From Aalborgiella sp963841045 (GTDB lineage Bacteria > Pseudomonadota > Gammaproteobacteria > Burkholderiales > Burkholderiaceae_C): a stretch of DNA of 64,000 bases. The notes under the pieces are model-generated. The model was given only the letters and a program-made list of their open reading frames with translations, made no database searches and was not told where the DNA came from. The stretch is taken from NCBI GenBank assembly GCA_963841045.1, contig CAWJBD010000002.1, forward strand, positions 62,001 to 126,000, written 5' to 3'. The translations under genes were made by a program, and so were the position numbers. Positions 1 through 8,778 of the stretch are shown in pieces (position 1 is the stretch's first letter; the number at the start of each line of letters is the position of its first letter).

Positions 1-313
1 CCACTGGGCAGGTGACCTTATTCAATTGCAACAGCATGCTGCGCAGAGCTGACATGGGTGTGGCGATGATGCACAAATCAGCTTGTTGGCTGTGTGTAGC
101 GATATCACCGTGTGCGATTTGCAGTGCAGCGGGTAGAGGAATGCTTGGTAAATAGCGGGCGTTGACACCGTCAGTCTGCATCTGTACCGCTTGTGCCACA
201 TCACGCGTCCACAGCGTGATGTGATGACCCGCATCAGCCCCCTTGGTCGCACTGGCCGCATTGACTGCCAAAGCCGTACCCCAAGCACCCGCACCAAAGA
301 TTGAAATTTTCAT
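1..313 (-). CDS. gpsA: Glycerol-3-phosphate dehydrogenase [NAD(P)+], partial (C-terminus outside window)
   Basis: GpsA reduces dihydroxyacetone phosphate to sn-glycerol 3-phosphate for phospholipid synthesis in the cytoplasm. The frame read leftwards from the ATG at 311-313 starts MKISIFGAGAWGTALAVN, the typical GxGxWG(T)A dinucleotide-binding loop of the family, and continues openly to the window edge (104 codons), ending ...TPMSALRSMLLQL. Only the N-terminal Rossmann part is present. It follows secB on the same strand, as in the widespread secB-gpsA pair, but a dispersed repeat lies in the 105-base gap between them. Confidence 0.93.
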   Translation of the reverse strand, partial: MKISIFGAGAWGTALAVNAASATKGADAGHHITLWTRDVAQAVQMQTDGVNARYLPSIPLPAALQIAHGDIATHSQQADLCIIATPMSALRSMLLQLNKVTCPV

Positions 314-339
314 CTGCTAAGTCTGTGGCAAATGGCTAA

Positions 340-402
340 TGCTATATTTTTAATAGCACATTAGGCAATAAATACGCCGGCTACAGCCTGATTTTTCATA
401 TA
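340..402 (-). repeat. Dispersed 60-bp repeat, copy 1
   Basis: This copy lies between the secB stop and the gpsA start. On the minus strand it contains the core AGCCGGCGTATTTATTGCC followed by a TGCTAT...ATAGCA hairpin. It is one of eight related copies in the window and one of only two that do not lie between convergent genes. It separates two genes normally co-transcribed. Confidence 0.9.
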
Positions 403-418
403 ATTTTCGGATACAAGC

Positions 419-877
419 TTATTGCAGCGGTGTGGCGGCCGCTTCGGCTTGTTGCTGTTCATACATGGCTTGGAAATTAATTTCAGCCAAATGTACAGGC
501 GGAAAACCAGCGCGAGAAATGATGTCAGACACATTGCCGCGCAAGTAAGGGTACACAATTTGCGGACAAGTGATGCCCATGATTTGTGGCATCTGTTCTT
601 GCGGCAAATTGCGAATTTCAAAAATACCCGCTTGCTTGGCTTCAACCAAAAAGACGGTTTTGTCGGCAATTTTGGTGTGCACAGTGGCTGTTACCGATAC
701 TTCAAACACGCCTTCAGAAATAGGTGTGGCTTCCACACCCAATTGAATATCTACAGCTGGGTTGTCATGCTGCAACAAAATGGCAGGTGAATTGGGTTGC
801 TCGAGTGAGGCTTCTTTCAAATAAACGCGTTGGATTTGAAAAACGGGATCTAGGTTGTTGCTTGCTTCATCAGCCAT
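419..877 (-). CDS. secB: Protein-export chaperone SecB
   Basis: SecB is the cytoplasmic tetrameric chaperone that keeps preproteins unfolded and passes them to SecA. The 152-residue product has the usual family length. It shows the acidic N-terminus (MADEASNN), the FQIQRVYLKEAS strand, the conserved QAGIFEIRNL segment and the CPQIVYPYLRGNVSDIISRAGF stretch. SecB occurs mainly in Proteobacteria. It is normally preceded by grxC. Here grxC is about 19 kb away and the upstream neighbour is the end of the pmd operon, so secB may need its own promoter in the short 878-947 gap. Confidence 0.97.
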   Translation of the reverse strand: MADEASNNLDPVFQIQRVYLKEASLEQPNSPAILLQHDNPAVDIQLGVEATPISEGVFEVSVTATVHTKIADKTVFLVEAKQAGIFEIRNLPQEQMPQIMGITCPQIVYPYLRGNVSDIISRAGFPPVHLAEINFQAMYEQQQAEAAATPLQ

Positions 878-893
878 GGTTTGCTTTCGGTAT

Positions 894-918
894 AAAGAAA
901 AGGGTTCAAGAAGAACCC
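894..918 (-). terminator. Rho-independent terminator after the pmd operon
   Basis: Read on the minus strand, GGGTTC-TTCTT-GAACCC is followed by TTTTCTTT. This is a 6-bp stem with a 5-nt loop and a U-rich run (stem arms 902-907 and 913-918). It lies 30 bases after the pmdC stop and before the secB start, so it would separate the catabolic operon from secB. Confidence 0.7.
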
Positions 919-947
919 ATTATCTCAGACCTGCCAAAGCGATTTGC

Positions 948-1931
948 TTAAGCGTTCAATTGTTGTTCCAAGTCGTGCAACACTTGGTAGCAGTTGAACA
1001 CTTGCGCCACGCTGGAGTTCGGTTCGCGCCCTTCTTTGATGGCTGCGAAAAATTCGCGGTCTTGCAGTTCAATGCCATTCATGGACACATCCACTTGGCT
1101 GACGTCAATCTTCTCTTCCTTGCCTCTTTTGTAGATTGTGATAAATCGTCATAGCGTGCGATGTAGGTGGCGCTGTCACCAATGTAGCGGAAGAATGTGC
1201 CCAATGGACCATCGTTGTTGAAGCTCAAGCTCAAAGTACAAATCGCACCATTGGCGGCTTTGAGCTGAATCGACATGTCCATGGCAATGCCCAGCGTGGG
1301 GTGAATTGGCCCTTGAATCGCATTCGCTTTGACGATTGGGCTACCAGCTTGGTAGGCAAATAAATCAACCGTGTGCGCGGCGTGGTGCCACAGCAAATGG
1401 TCAGTCCAACTGCGGGCTTGGCCCAGTGCATTCATGTTGGTGCGTCTAAAGAAATAGGTTTGCACATCCATTTGTTGAATGTTGAATTTGCCCAGCTTTG
1501 GATTTGCTTGTGCACATACTGGTGGCTGGGGTTGAAGCGGCGTGTGTGGCCGCACATGGCGACCAATCCACTGCTTTTCGCGATGTCACCACGTCGCTGG
1601 CACCTTTGAGGGTGTCGGCCAAGGGGATTTCAACCTGCACGTGTTTGCCAGCTTTCAAACATGCCAAAGTTTGCGCAGCGTGCATCTGTGTGGGTGTGCA
1701 CAAGATGACGGCATCCACTTCTTTCAGTGCCAAGCTGTCGTCTAAATTGGTAGTGACATGGCCAATGCCATATTTGGCGGCGACTTCTTTGGTCTTTTCC
1801 AATTCACGGCTGACGAGCGAGACAACTTCAACGCCTTCTATGTTTTTAATACCGTCTAGGTGTTTGATACCGAATGCACCTGCGCCAGCTAAGGCAACAC
1901 GTATTTTTTCGACTTTGATGGTTTTGCTCAT
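948..1931 (-). CDS. pmdC: 4-carboxy-2-hydroxymuconate-6-semialdehyde dehydrogenase (frameshifted)
   Basis: This Gfo/Idh/MocA-family enzyme (LigC/PmdC) oxidises the ring-cleavage product of protocatechuate to 2-pyrone-4,6-dicarboxylate with NADP. The N-terminus has the Rossmann motif AGAGAFGIKHLDGI, then CTPTQMHAAQTL, and EIPLAD in place of the usual EKP. The rest reads well only across several frames: KSSGLVAMCGHTRRFNPSHQ, then FNIQQMDVQTYFFRRTNMNA, then EEKIDVSQVDVSMNGIEL to the stop at 948. Four single-base indels are needed: near 1597 (missing base), 1508 and 1495 (extra A and G in short runs) and 1105 (missing A). Restored, the protein is about 325 residues, the family length. As written the gene would not make full-length enzyme, but intact neighbours argue for sequence error. 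It is the last gene of the pmd operon. Confidence 0.87.
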
Positions 1932-1966
1932 GTGTTTTCCTATTGCTGAATACTTGAGAGGATGAC

Positions 1967-2839
1967 TTAATTTTGGTTTTCTAAAATCAAATGCCCCACC
2001 GACGTGTTGCTGGCGGGCACATGGTGAAAGCGGTGAATTTCTTTGGGTGCTTTGCCCACTTTGGCAGGGTCATCGCTCACATCGGCCATCGCGCCGCGTG
2101 CGATCAACCACATCACCAATTCAATGCCTTCAGAACCGGCTTCGCGTACGTAATCAATGTGCGGCAGGGTGGCCAAGTCGGCCGGATTTTTCACCATGCG
2201 TTCAACAAAAGCTTTGTCCCAATCCAAATTGATTAAGCCTGCGCGTGCGCCTTGCAGTTGGTGGCTCATACCGCCTGTGCCCCAAATTTGAACGTTCAAA
2301 TCTTGGTCAAAACTTTCAATCGCTTTGCGCAGGGCTTTGCCCAAGTTAAAGCAGCGTTGCCCCGACGGCACCGGGTATTGCACCACGTTCACCGCGAAAG
2401 GGATGACAGGACATGGCCATTCTTTCACATCGCCACACATCAGCGACAGCGGTACCGTCAAGCCGTGGTCCACATCCATTTTGTTGACTATTGTTAAGTC
2501 AAAATCTTGCTGAATGACAGATTGCGCTATGTGCGCGGCCAATTCGGGATGTCCTTGCACCACAGGCACAGGGCGTGCACCATAGCCCTCGTCCGCAGGG
2601 GTGAACGATTCCGCGCAGCCAATCGCAAACGTAGGAATCATCTCCAAACTGAATGCGGTGGCGTGGTCGTTGTAGACCAAAAATATCACGTCCGGCTTGT
2701 TGTCTTTCATCCATTGCTTGGATTTTTCGTAACCCTTGAACACGGGTTGCCAATAGGGTTCGTGGTCTTTTTTCAAATCAAGCGCCGCACCAATGGCGGG
2801 CACGTGTGAGGTATAGACGCTTGCGGTAATTTTTGCCAT
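1967..2839 (-). CDS. pmdB: Protocatechuate 4,5-dioxygenase, beta (catalytic) subunit
   Basis: This class III extradiol dioxygenase (LigB-type) cleaves protocatechuate between C4 and C5 using non-haem Fe(II) and O2. The 290-residue product begins MAKITASVYTSHVPAIGAA. The family's metal ligands are visible: His in SHVPA near residue 12, His in YNDHATAF near residue 59, and Glu in EGIELVMWLIARGAM near residue 240. The presumed catalytic His is in GTGGMSHQLQGARAG. It sits 21 bases downstream of pmdA, the small subunit with which it forms an alpha2beta2 enzyme. Confidence 0.95.
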   Translation of the reverse strand: MAKITASVYTSHVPAIGAALDLKKDHEPYWQPVFKGYEKSKQWMKDNKPDVIFLVYNDHATAFSLEMIPTFAIGCAESFTPADEGYGARPVPVVQGHPELAAHIAQSVIQQDFDLTIVNKMDVDHGLTVPLSLMCGDVKEWPCPVIPFAVNVVQYPVPSGQRCFNLGKALRKAIESFDQDLNVQIWGTGGMSHQLQGARAGLINLDWDKAFVERMVKNPADLATLPHIDYVREAGSEGIELVMWLIARGAMADVSDDPAKVGKAPKEIHRFHHVPASNTSVGHLILENQN

Positions 2840-2860
2840 AGTTTTTTATACGCTGTACTT

Positions 2861-3304
2861 TTAGTCCAATAATTTGCCAGTGCCATGCCCTTGCGGCTGG
2901 CGGTTCACTTGGGCATCACCATTCTCGCCAATCACGCGGTTGCCATTGGCGGAGCGGCCACCAGCAATCATCATGTCGCGGTATTCAATCTCGGTCATGC
3001 CTGTCATGCTGCCCGCCATTTGCTGAAAGCTTTTGCCATGCGTGGCGCCAAGTTTGGCCAAGAAATAAATATTGCCACCCAAGGCAATGGCGCGGTTCAA
3101 GTCGGCAGTGAGTACAGCTTGCTTTTGATCTTCGGACATTGGCCACTCATCCAAATAAGCTCGCTGATTGGCTTTGAATCGTTCGCGGTTTTCTGCTTTC
3201 ATCAGCGACATGCAAAACTGGTTCAAGTGGTAGCCTTTTCGGCTTTGTTCGGCATCAAAAATGGTGGTGCCAGGAATATCCAGATAGGGTTTGTGCAAGG
3301 ACAT
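2861..3304 (-). CDS. pmdA: Protocatechuate 4,5-dioxygenase, alpha (small) subunit
   Basis: This is the small LigA-type subunit that caps the active site of the 4,5-dioxygenase. The 147-residue protein has the conserved core LNQFCMSLMKAENRERF near residue 27, then DEWPMSEDQKQAVL, ALGGNIYFLAKLGATHGKSF and MTGMTEIEYRDMMIAGGRS. It lies directly upstream of pmdB. Its ATG overlaps the pirin stop by one base (TAATG), so translation is probably coupled. Confidence 0.95.
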   Translation of the reverse strand: MSLHKPYLDIPGTTIFDAEQSRKGYHLNQFCMSLMKAENRERFKANQRAYLDEWPMSEDQKQAVLTADLNRAIALGGNIYFLAKLGATHGKSFQQMAGSMTGMTEIEYRDMMIAGGRSANGNRVIGENGDAQVNRQPQGHGTGKLLD

Positions 3305-4212
3305 TAAATTTCTCCAAACTTGCCAGAATCAAAGTCAATAAAGGCTTGTTGAATTTCTGCTTTGGTGTTCATGACAAAGGGGCCGTAGCCGACAACGGGT
3401 TCATTGATGGGCTCGCCTGCTAAAAGCAATATTTGGGCATCGGCACTGGCGCTGATGCTCACATCACTGCCTTTGCGGCTCAACACCACCAATTGCGCTG
3501 CGCCTACTGTGCTGCTGCCATTGACTTGTACCGTACCACTTTGCACCAAAAGCAAGGTGGTCCAACCATCGGGTTGTGGCAGCGTCATGCTTTGTCCTGC
3601 TTTCACGCGCAGGTCCCACAATCGCATGGGTGTGTAGGTTTCGGCAGCGCCCTTGTGTCCATCGAGATCGCCAGCTATCAAACGCACCGAGCCAGCATCT
3701 GAATCGACTTGGGCGATTTGCGCTTTGCTGATGGCTTGGTAATGTGCGGGAGTCATTTTGTCTTTGGCCGGCAAGTTCACCCACAGTTGCACCATGTGCA
3801 TCATGCCGCCTTGCTGGCTGAAAGCAGGCGAATGAAATTCATTGTGCACAATGCCGGCCCCTGCGGTCATCCACTGCACATCGCCAGCTGCAATCGTGCC
3901 ACCGCCACCGGCCGAGTCGCGGTGTGTGACTTCACCCGCATAGGCAATGGTGACGGTTTCAAAACCGCGGTGCGGGTGCGAACCCACGCCATTGGGTTGA
4001 CCATTGTTCGGTGCAAATTGTGTGGGCGCTCCATAGTCCATTAACAAAAACGGGCTGAACAAAGCCGCGTTGTCGTTGTAATTGAACATGCCGTGAACCT
4101 TGAAACCATTGCCCACCCAATGCTGTGGTGGTGCGCTTTTGATTTGTACGATGGCTTTATCCGTAGTTTGTGCCGTGGATTGTGCGGTGCTCTGCGCAAC
4201 AGGTGTGGTCAT
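3304..4212 (-). CDS. Pirin family cupin protein
   Basis: Pirins are bicupin proteins with an iron site in the N-terminal cupin; some have quercetinase activity or act as redox-sensitive regulators. The chosen start (ATG 4210-4212, preceded by AAGGAAAT) gives 302 residues. An internal AQST-AQST-AQTT stretch lies near the N-terminus. The pirin signature region NGQPNGVGSHPHRGFETVTI carries the metal-binding His pair, followed by GDVQWMTAGAGIVHNE. The gene is embedded between pmdD and pmdA and overlaps pmdA by one base. This suggests a role linked to protocatechuate breakdown, but no reaction can be read from the sequence. Confidence 0.9.
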   Translation of the reverse strand: MTTPVAQSTAQSTAQTTDKAIVQIKSAPPQHWVGNGFKVHGMFNYNDNAALFSPFLLMDYGAPTQFAPNNGQPNGVGSHPHRGFETVTIAYAGEVTHRDSAGGGGTIAAGDVQWMTAGAGIVHNEFHSPAFSQQGGMMHMVQLWVNLPAKDKMTPAHYQAISKAQIAQVDSDAGSVRLIAGDLDGHKGAAETYTPMRLWDLRVKAGQSMTLPQPDGWTTLLLVQSGTVQVNGSSTVGAAQLVVLSRKGSDVSISASADAQILLLAGEPINEPVVGYGPFVMNTKAEIQQAFIDFDSGKFGEI

Positions 4213-4222
4213 GGTGATTTCC

Positions 4223-5149
4223 TTATGAATTCCAATAGAGTCGGTTGGGATTGTCCACCAACAGCTGGTATTGCAATTCTGGCGTGCTTGCGATGTGCGG
4301 GATAAAGTCCACCAACAAGCCATCGTCCGGCATGTGGTCTTTCAAATTCGGGTGCGGCCAATCGGTGCCCCACAATACGCGGTTCGGGAATTCTTCCACA
4401 ATCGCTTTGGCAAATGGGATGACATCGGCGTAGGCATTTTGTTCACCGTTCAGCGCTTTGGGGCCGGTTACGCTCAGGCGCTCGGGGCAGCTCACTTTGC
4501 TCCACACATTGGGGTGTTCGCGCATGAATTTTTGGAACAAGGCAAATTGAGGTCCGCTGACTGGCAGCGACACGTCAGGTCGTCCCATGTGGTCGACCAC
4601 AATGGTGGTGGGCAGTGCAGTGAAAAAATCCCACAGCTCAGGCAAATCCACCGCTTCAAAATAAATCACCACGTGCCAGCCCCACTTGGCGATGCGGCTG
4701 GCGATTTCCATCAACTCGTCTTTGGGTGTGAAGTCCACCAAGCGTTTGACAAAATTAAAGCGCACGCCGCGCACGCCCGCATCGTGCATGGCTTGAATTT
4801 CAGCATCGGTCACACCACGCTTTACCGTGGCCACACCGCGGGCCTTGCCTTTGGCGGCTATCAATGCATCGACCAAAGCGCGGTTGTCTGCACCGTGGCA
4901 CGTGGCTTGCACGATCACGTTTTTCTCAAAACCCAAATGGTCACGCAGTGCAAACAATTGTTCTTTGGACGCATCGCAAGGCGTGTACTTGCGCTCAGGC
5001 GCATAAGGAAATACAGCACCCGGCCCAAACACATGGCAATGCGCATCCACCGCGCCCGCAGGGAGTTTGAAACGCGGTTTGCTGGGACCTGTGTACCAGT
5101 CTAACCAGCCTGGGGTTTTGGTGAAATCACCGGTTGTTGGTTTTGTCAT
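4223..5149 (-). CDS. pmdD: 2-pyrone-4,6-dicarboxylate hydrolase
   Basis: This LigI/PmdD enzyme of the amidohydrolase superfamily opens the lactone 2-pyrone-4,6-dicarboxylate to 4-oxalomesaconate, and works without a metal in the studied homologue. The 308-residue product has the first-strand motif AGAVDAHCHVFGPG near residue 32, the NVIVQATCHGADN segment, IVVDHMGRPD, and the C-terminal motif VLWGTDWPHPN carrying the conserved Asp. It is intact and sits between pmdF (9-base gap) and the pirin gene (10-base gap) in one operon. Confidence 0.94.
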   Translation of the reverse strand: MTKPTTGDFTKTPGWLDWYTGPSKPRFKLPAGAVDAHCHVFGPGAVFPYAPERKYTPCDASKEQLFALRDHLGFEKNVIVQATCHGADNRALVDALIAAKGKARGVATVKRGVTDAEIQAMHDAGVRGVRFNFVKRLVDFTPKDELMEIASRIAKWGWHVVIYFEAVDLPELWDFFTALPTTIVVDHMGRPDVSLPVSGPQFALFQKFMREHPNVWSKVSCPERLSVTGPKALNGEQNAYADVIPFAKAIVEEFPNRVLWGTDWPHPNLKDHMPDDGLLVDFIPHIASTPELQYQLLVDNPNRLYWNS

Positions 5150-5158
5150 ATGGGTGTT

Positions 5159-5842
5159 TCAATCAATGTACTTCAGTCCGGCTTTAGCCAATGGTTCACG
5201 CATGCTGTACATGTCCAAGCCCAAAACGCCAGAGGCTAATTTGGCGCGTTTTTCGCCTTCAAAGCTTTCACGCTTTTGCGCAGCGGCCAGTGTTTCGACG
5301 GCACGGGCGGCAGGCACACACACCACGCCGTCATCGTCCGCCACAATCACATCACCCGGTGTGACCAACATACCTGCGCAGACGACGGGGATGTTGACAG
5401 AGCCCAAAGTGGCTTTGATGGTGCCTTTGCTGCTGATGGCTTTGCTCCACACCGGAAAATTCATGCGCTGCAACTCTTTCACATCGCGCACACCGGCGTC
5501 AATGATGAGCGCACGCGCACCACGCGCTTGGAAACTGGTAGCCAGCAAATCGCCAAAATAGCCGTCGGTGCAGTCAGCTGTCACAGTAGCAACCACAATG
5601 TCGCCGGGCTTGATTTGCTCAGCCACCACATGCATCATCCAGTTATCGCCCGGGTGCAAGAGCACGGTCACAGCCGTACCGGATACTTGCTGCCCCGCGT
5701 AAATGGGACGCATATAAGGTTTGAGCAAACCCACCCGGCCCATGGCTTCGTGCACAGTTGCAGAGCCCAAGGCAGCCAAGCCGTCGGCGGCTGCGCGGTC
5801 AGCACGTTGGATGTTGCGGTAAACAACGCCTAATTCATACAT
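5159..5842 (-). CDS. pmdF: 4-carboxy-4-hydroxy-2-oxoadipate aldolase
   Basis: This LigK/PmdF-type class II aldolase splits 4-carboxy-4-hydroxy-2-oxoadipate to pyruvate and oxaloacetate, the last step of the pathway. The 227 residues show the RraA-like fold signature: HEAMGRVGLLKPYMRP, then HPGDNWMMHVVAEQIKPGDIVVAT and, for metal and substrate binding, GDLLATSFQARGARALIIDAGVRD. It is intact and starts two bases before the end of pmdE, so the two are probably translationally coupled. Confidence 0.94.
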   Translation of the reverse strand: MYELGVVYRNIQRADRAAADGLAALGSATVHEAMGRVGLLKPYMRPIYAGQQVSGTAVTVLLHPGDNWMMHVVAEQIKPGDIVVATVTADCTDGYFGDLLATSFQARGARALIIDAGVRDVKELQRMNFPVWSKAISSKGTIKATLGSVNIPVVCAGMLVTPGDVIVADDDGVVCVPAARAVETLAAAQKRESFEGEKRAKLASGVLGLDMYSMREPLAKAGLKYID

Positions 5843-5844
5843 GG

Positions 5845-6892
5845 TTATTGGCCTTTCTTTTTCAATGCAGCATCCAAGCGCGGGAAGACGCGGCGGGTGT
5901 TGGCTTCGTAGATTTGATAACGGTCGGCATCGCTCAAAATTTTCGATGCTTCGATGTAGCGTTTGGTGTCGTCGTAGTAGTTGCCGGTTTCAGGGTCAAT
6001 GCCGCGCACCGCGCCAATCATTTCAGAGGCAAACAACACGTTTTTCACAGGGATGACGGTGTTCAACAAATCAATGCCAGGCTGGTGGTACACGCAGGTG
6101 TCAAAGTAAATGTTGTTCAGCAAATGGTCTTGAAGCAAAGGTTTTTTGAGCTCTTGCGCCAAGCCACGGAAACGCCCCCAGTGGTAGGGCACTGCGCCGC
6201 CACCGTGCGGAATCAAGAAACGCAGAGTAGGGAATTCTTTGAACAAGTCGCTGGTTAAACATTGCATGAAGGCGGTGGTGTCGGCATTCAAATAATGCGC
6301 GCCTGTGGTGTGAAAGCACGCATTGCAACTGGTGGAAACGTGAATCATGGCTGGGATGTCGTACTCCACCATTTTTTCGTAAATCGGGATACCAAGGTTT
6401 GTCGGACAAAGGTGGCGATGTCCAATGCCCGCCGCTCGGATCAGGGTTCAAATTGATGCCAACGTTGCCGTATTCTTTGATGCACTTTTCCAGTTCAGGT
6501 ATACAGGTGGCAGGGTCAACGCCGGGTGATTGCGGCAGCATGGCCACGGGCACAAAATTGTCGGGGAAGAGTTGGCTCACGCGGTAGCACAGCTCGTTGC
6601 AAATGGCAGCCCAGGTGGATGACACTTGAAAATCGCCAATGTGGTGCGCCATGAAGCTGGCGCGTGGGCTGAACAAAGTGATGTCGCTGCCGCGCTCTTT
6701 CATCAAGCGCAATTGGTTGGTTTCAATCGATTCGCGCAATTCGTCGTCGCTGATTTTCAGGTCGCTCACTTTGGGCATGCTGGCCGGGTCTTTGATGCCC
6801 GCGATTTGTTTGTTGCGCCATTCTTCCAGCGCTTTGGGTGCAGTGGTGTAGTGGCCGTGGCAGTCGATGATCAATGGTTTTTGTTGGCTCAT
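5845..6892 (-). CDS. pmdE: 4-oxalomesaconate hydratase (one frameshift)
   Basis: This LigJ/PmdE amidohydrolase-superfamily enzyme hydrates 4-oxalomesaconate to 4-carboxy-4-hydroxy-2-oxoadipate. The N-terminal 170 residues read from MSQQKPLIIDCHGHYTTAP (HxH metal site) to SDKPWYP. The protein then continues in another frame as IYEKMVEYDIPAMIHVSTSC through VLFASEMIGAVRG to the stop at 5845. One extra G in the GGG run at 6386-6388 explains the break. The restored length is about 348 residues, normal for LigJ. It is the first pathway enzyme of the pmd operon. Confidence 0.88.
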
Positions 6893-6923
6893 AGGTGTTG
6901 TTGATTCGTTATTGATGTGGTTT

Positions 6924-6986
6924 TATATGAAAAATCGGGCTGTATCCGGCGTATTAATTGCCTAGTTTGCTATTAAATGTATAGCA
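6924..6986 (+). repeat. Dispersed 60-bp repeat, copy 2
   Basis: This copy has TATATGA at the left, a diverged core (TATCCGGCGTATTAATTGCC) and the right-end hairpin TGCTATTAAATGTATAGCA. It lies between the ModA-like gene stop and the pmdE start, inside what otherwise looks like one operon. If the element terminates transcription, pmdE and the genes behind it may need attenuation relief or a promoter of their own. Confidence 0.88.
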
Positions 6987-6997
6987 TACAGAATATA

Positions 6998-7724
6998 CTA
7001 AGTGATTAACTCCATCCCTTGTCGCAATTTGGCTGCTTCGGCTGCGGGGGATACCATGAATGCCAAAACCGCTTTGGCGGCGTCTTTGTTGGTCGATGTG
7101 CTGCACACACCGGCAGAAAAGGTTGTGGTGATTTGTACCGCTGGTGGCAGCGGCCCCACAATGCTGATACCGTCAAGGTGAATCAATTCACTCAGCTGCT
7201 GAAATCCCAGCGCCACATCGCCTTTGGCTATCAAGGAGCCAACCGGCACACCCGAAGCGGCTTGTATAAAGTGTGGTGCGACTTGCTCGGTGATGCCCCA
7301 TCGTTCAAACAGTTTGGCCAAGGCAACGCCGCTGGGGCCAGTGGAATAACTGATGGCTTTTTGCTGCGAAACCGTGGCAAGAACGGTGGCTTTAAGTTGT
7401 GCCTCAGAAGAAATATCGGGGAGTTCGCGCTCCCGCACGCACCGCAACTGCAACGCCTGATGTGACCAAGTCCACTTTGCTGTCAGGCACAACATGCCCC
7501 GTCTTGATCAGAGCTTCGATGGCATCGGAGGCTAAAAATACCAAGTCGAATGCCTCTCCAGCCTGAATGCGATTACTTGCATTGACGCCACCTACCGAAT
7601 CGACTTTGAGATGAATGCCTGTCTGTTGTTGATATGCAGCAGCCAGTTCAACCAATAGCTGGCGCGTGGCCATGGACGAGATGCCTGAGAGTGTCATTGA
7701 AGTGGCTGGGGTGGAGTTTGGCAT
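6998..7724 (-). CDS. ModA-like periplasmic-binding-fold protein without signal peptide (one frameshift)
   Basis: The product resembles molybdate/extracellular solute-binding proteins of the ModA type: LSGISSMATRQLLVELAAAYQQQTG near residue 12, then AGEAFDLVFLASDAIEALI, YSTGPSGVALAKLFERWG, GDVALGFQQLSELI and KAVLAFMVSPAAE. It starts at ATG 7722-7724 and switches frame near 7425-7435 (VAVAVR then ELPDISSEAQ). The restored length is about 242 residues. Unlike exported ModA it shows no hydrophobic signal sequence before the domain, and no permease or ATPase gene lies nearby. It is divergent from the LysR gene and upstream of pmdE. A cytoplasmic ligand-binding role is possible; transport is not supported. 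Confidence 0.75.
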
Positions 7725-7781
7725 AGGCAGATTGTGAGCTTTTCACCCCACAAAGTGAAGCCTTGGCTTGCACTAGCTGAT

Positions 7782-7796
7782 ATATCAAAATGATAT
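7782..7796. promoter_or_regulatory. Candidate LysR-type operator between the pmd operon and its regulator
   Basis: ATATCA-AAA-TGATAT is a perfect 15-bp palindrome containing the T-N11-A pattern typical of LysR-type regulator boxes (TATCAAAATGATA). It overlaps a second palindrome, TGATATATCA, at 7778-7787. It lies in the 123-base divergent space between the ModA-like gene (start 7724) and the LysR gene (start 7848). Confidence 0.6.
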
Positions 7797-7847
7797 AACT
7801 GAATCAAAGTTATCGATTATTTGCATGATGGGATTTACAATCTCTGG

Positions 7848-8778
7848 GTGGACATCAAACAAATCGAATACTTTGTGCGTGTGGCTGAAATGGGCAGTTT
7901 CACCCGTGCTGCCAACAGCCTGAATGTGGCGCAGCCGGCGCTGAGCCGGCAAATTCGTTTGCTGGAAGTCGAGCTGCGACAAAATTTGCTGGTGCGCAAC
8001 GGCCGTGGCGCGGTGATGACCGAAGCTGGCAAAGTGTTGCTGGAACATGGGCGCGGCATCTTGCACCAAGTCGAGCGTGCGCATGAAGAATTGGGGCGTG
8101 TGCGCGGAGCGCTGGCAGGGCGCGTGGCGATAGGTTTGCCACCCAGCATTGCCAAGGTGTTGACAGTGCCTTTGACGCGCGAATTCCGCGCCCAGTTGCC
8201 GCAAGCGGCTTTGTCCATCAGCGAAGGTTTGTCCAACGCCATGCAAGAAGCGATTGTGAACGGGCGCTTGGACATTGCACTCTTGTATGGCGCCACGCCC
8301 ATGCAGGGCTTGGCAATCACGCCACTCTTGGACGAAGATTTGTTTTTGGTGCAGCGCCATGGGCAACGCCAAGCCGCCCAAAAGCATCACGCTGCAAAAG
8401 CTGGCGGCATTGCCATTGATCATTCCCACACGCCCCAATGCGATTCGCATGTTGGTTGAATCGGAGATGGCAGCCATCGCTTGCGAGCCGCACATCGCAT
8501 TAGAGATTGACGGCGTCCCCGCCATTTTGGATTTGGTGTTGGATGGTGCGGGTTGCGCGGTGCTGTCGAAAAACGCGGTCAGCACATCGGGGCAAGCGCA
8601 TTTGTTTACGGTGTGCCCGATAGTGGGTTTGTACAGCAAATTGTCCATAGCAGTCAGTTCGCAGCGCCCTGCCACGCTGACGCAGCAAGCCATGTTGAAG
8701 CTGATTCAAGACATGGTCAACCGTACCCTTAAAATGTCGGCAGTATCCCCATCAATCACACAAACTCAAGCTTCATGA
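7848..8778 (+). CDS. LysR-type transcriptional regulator of the pmd cluster (one frameshift)
   Basis: This LysR-family regulator probably controls the divergent pmd operon. The GTG at 7848 is the preferred start because it gives (M)DIKQIEYFVRVAEMGSFTRAA, the standard N-terminus with the winged helix-turn-helix (AANSLNVAQPALSRQIRLLE). A TTG at 7821 would add nine residues. The effector domain follows (GRVAIGLPPSIAKVL, GRLDIALLYG). After LDEDLFLV the frame changes near 8350 (one extra base) and continues SAMGNAKPPKSITLQKLAALPLIIP to the stop at 8776-8778. Restored length is about 309 residues. The stop overlaps the aroE start (ATGA). Confidence 0.87.

Noticed and set aside
4271..5104. Long plus-strand open frame (277 codons) opposite pmdD
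   Set aside because: It is antisense to an intact, clearly conserved pmdD, has no recognisable motif and no ribosome-binding site; it is a shadow frame.
7785..8693. Long minus-strand open frame (302 codons) opposite the LysR gene
   Set aside because: It resembles no family and lies over a recognisable LysR gene; its composition follows from the other strand.
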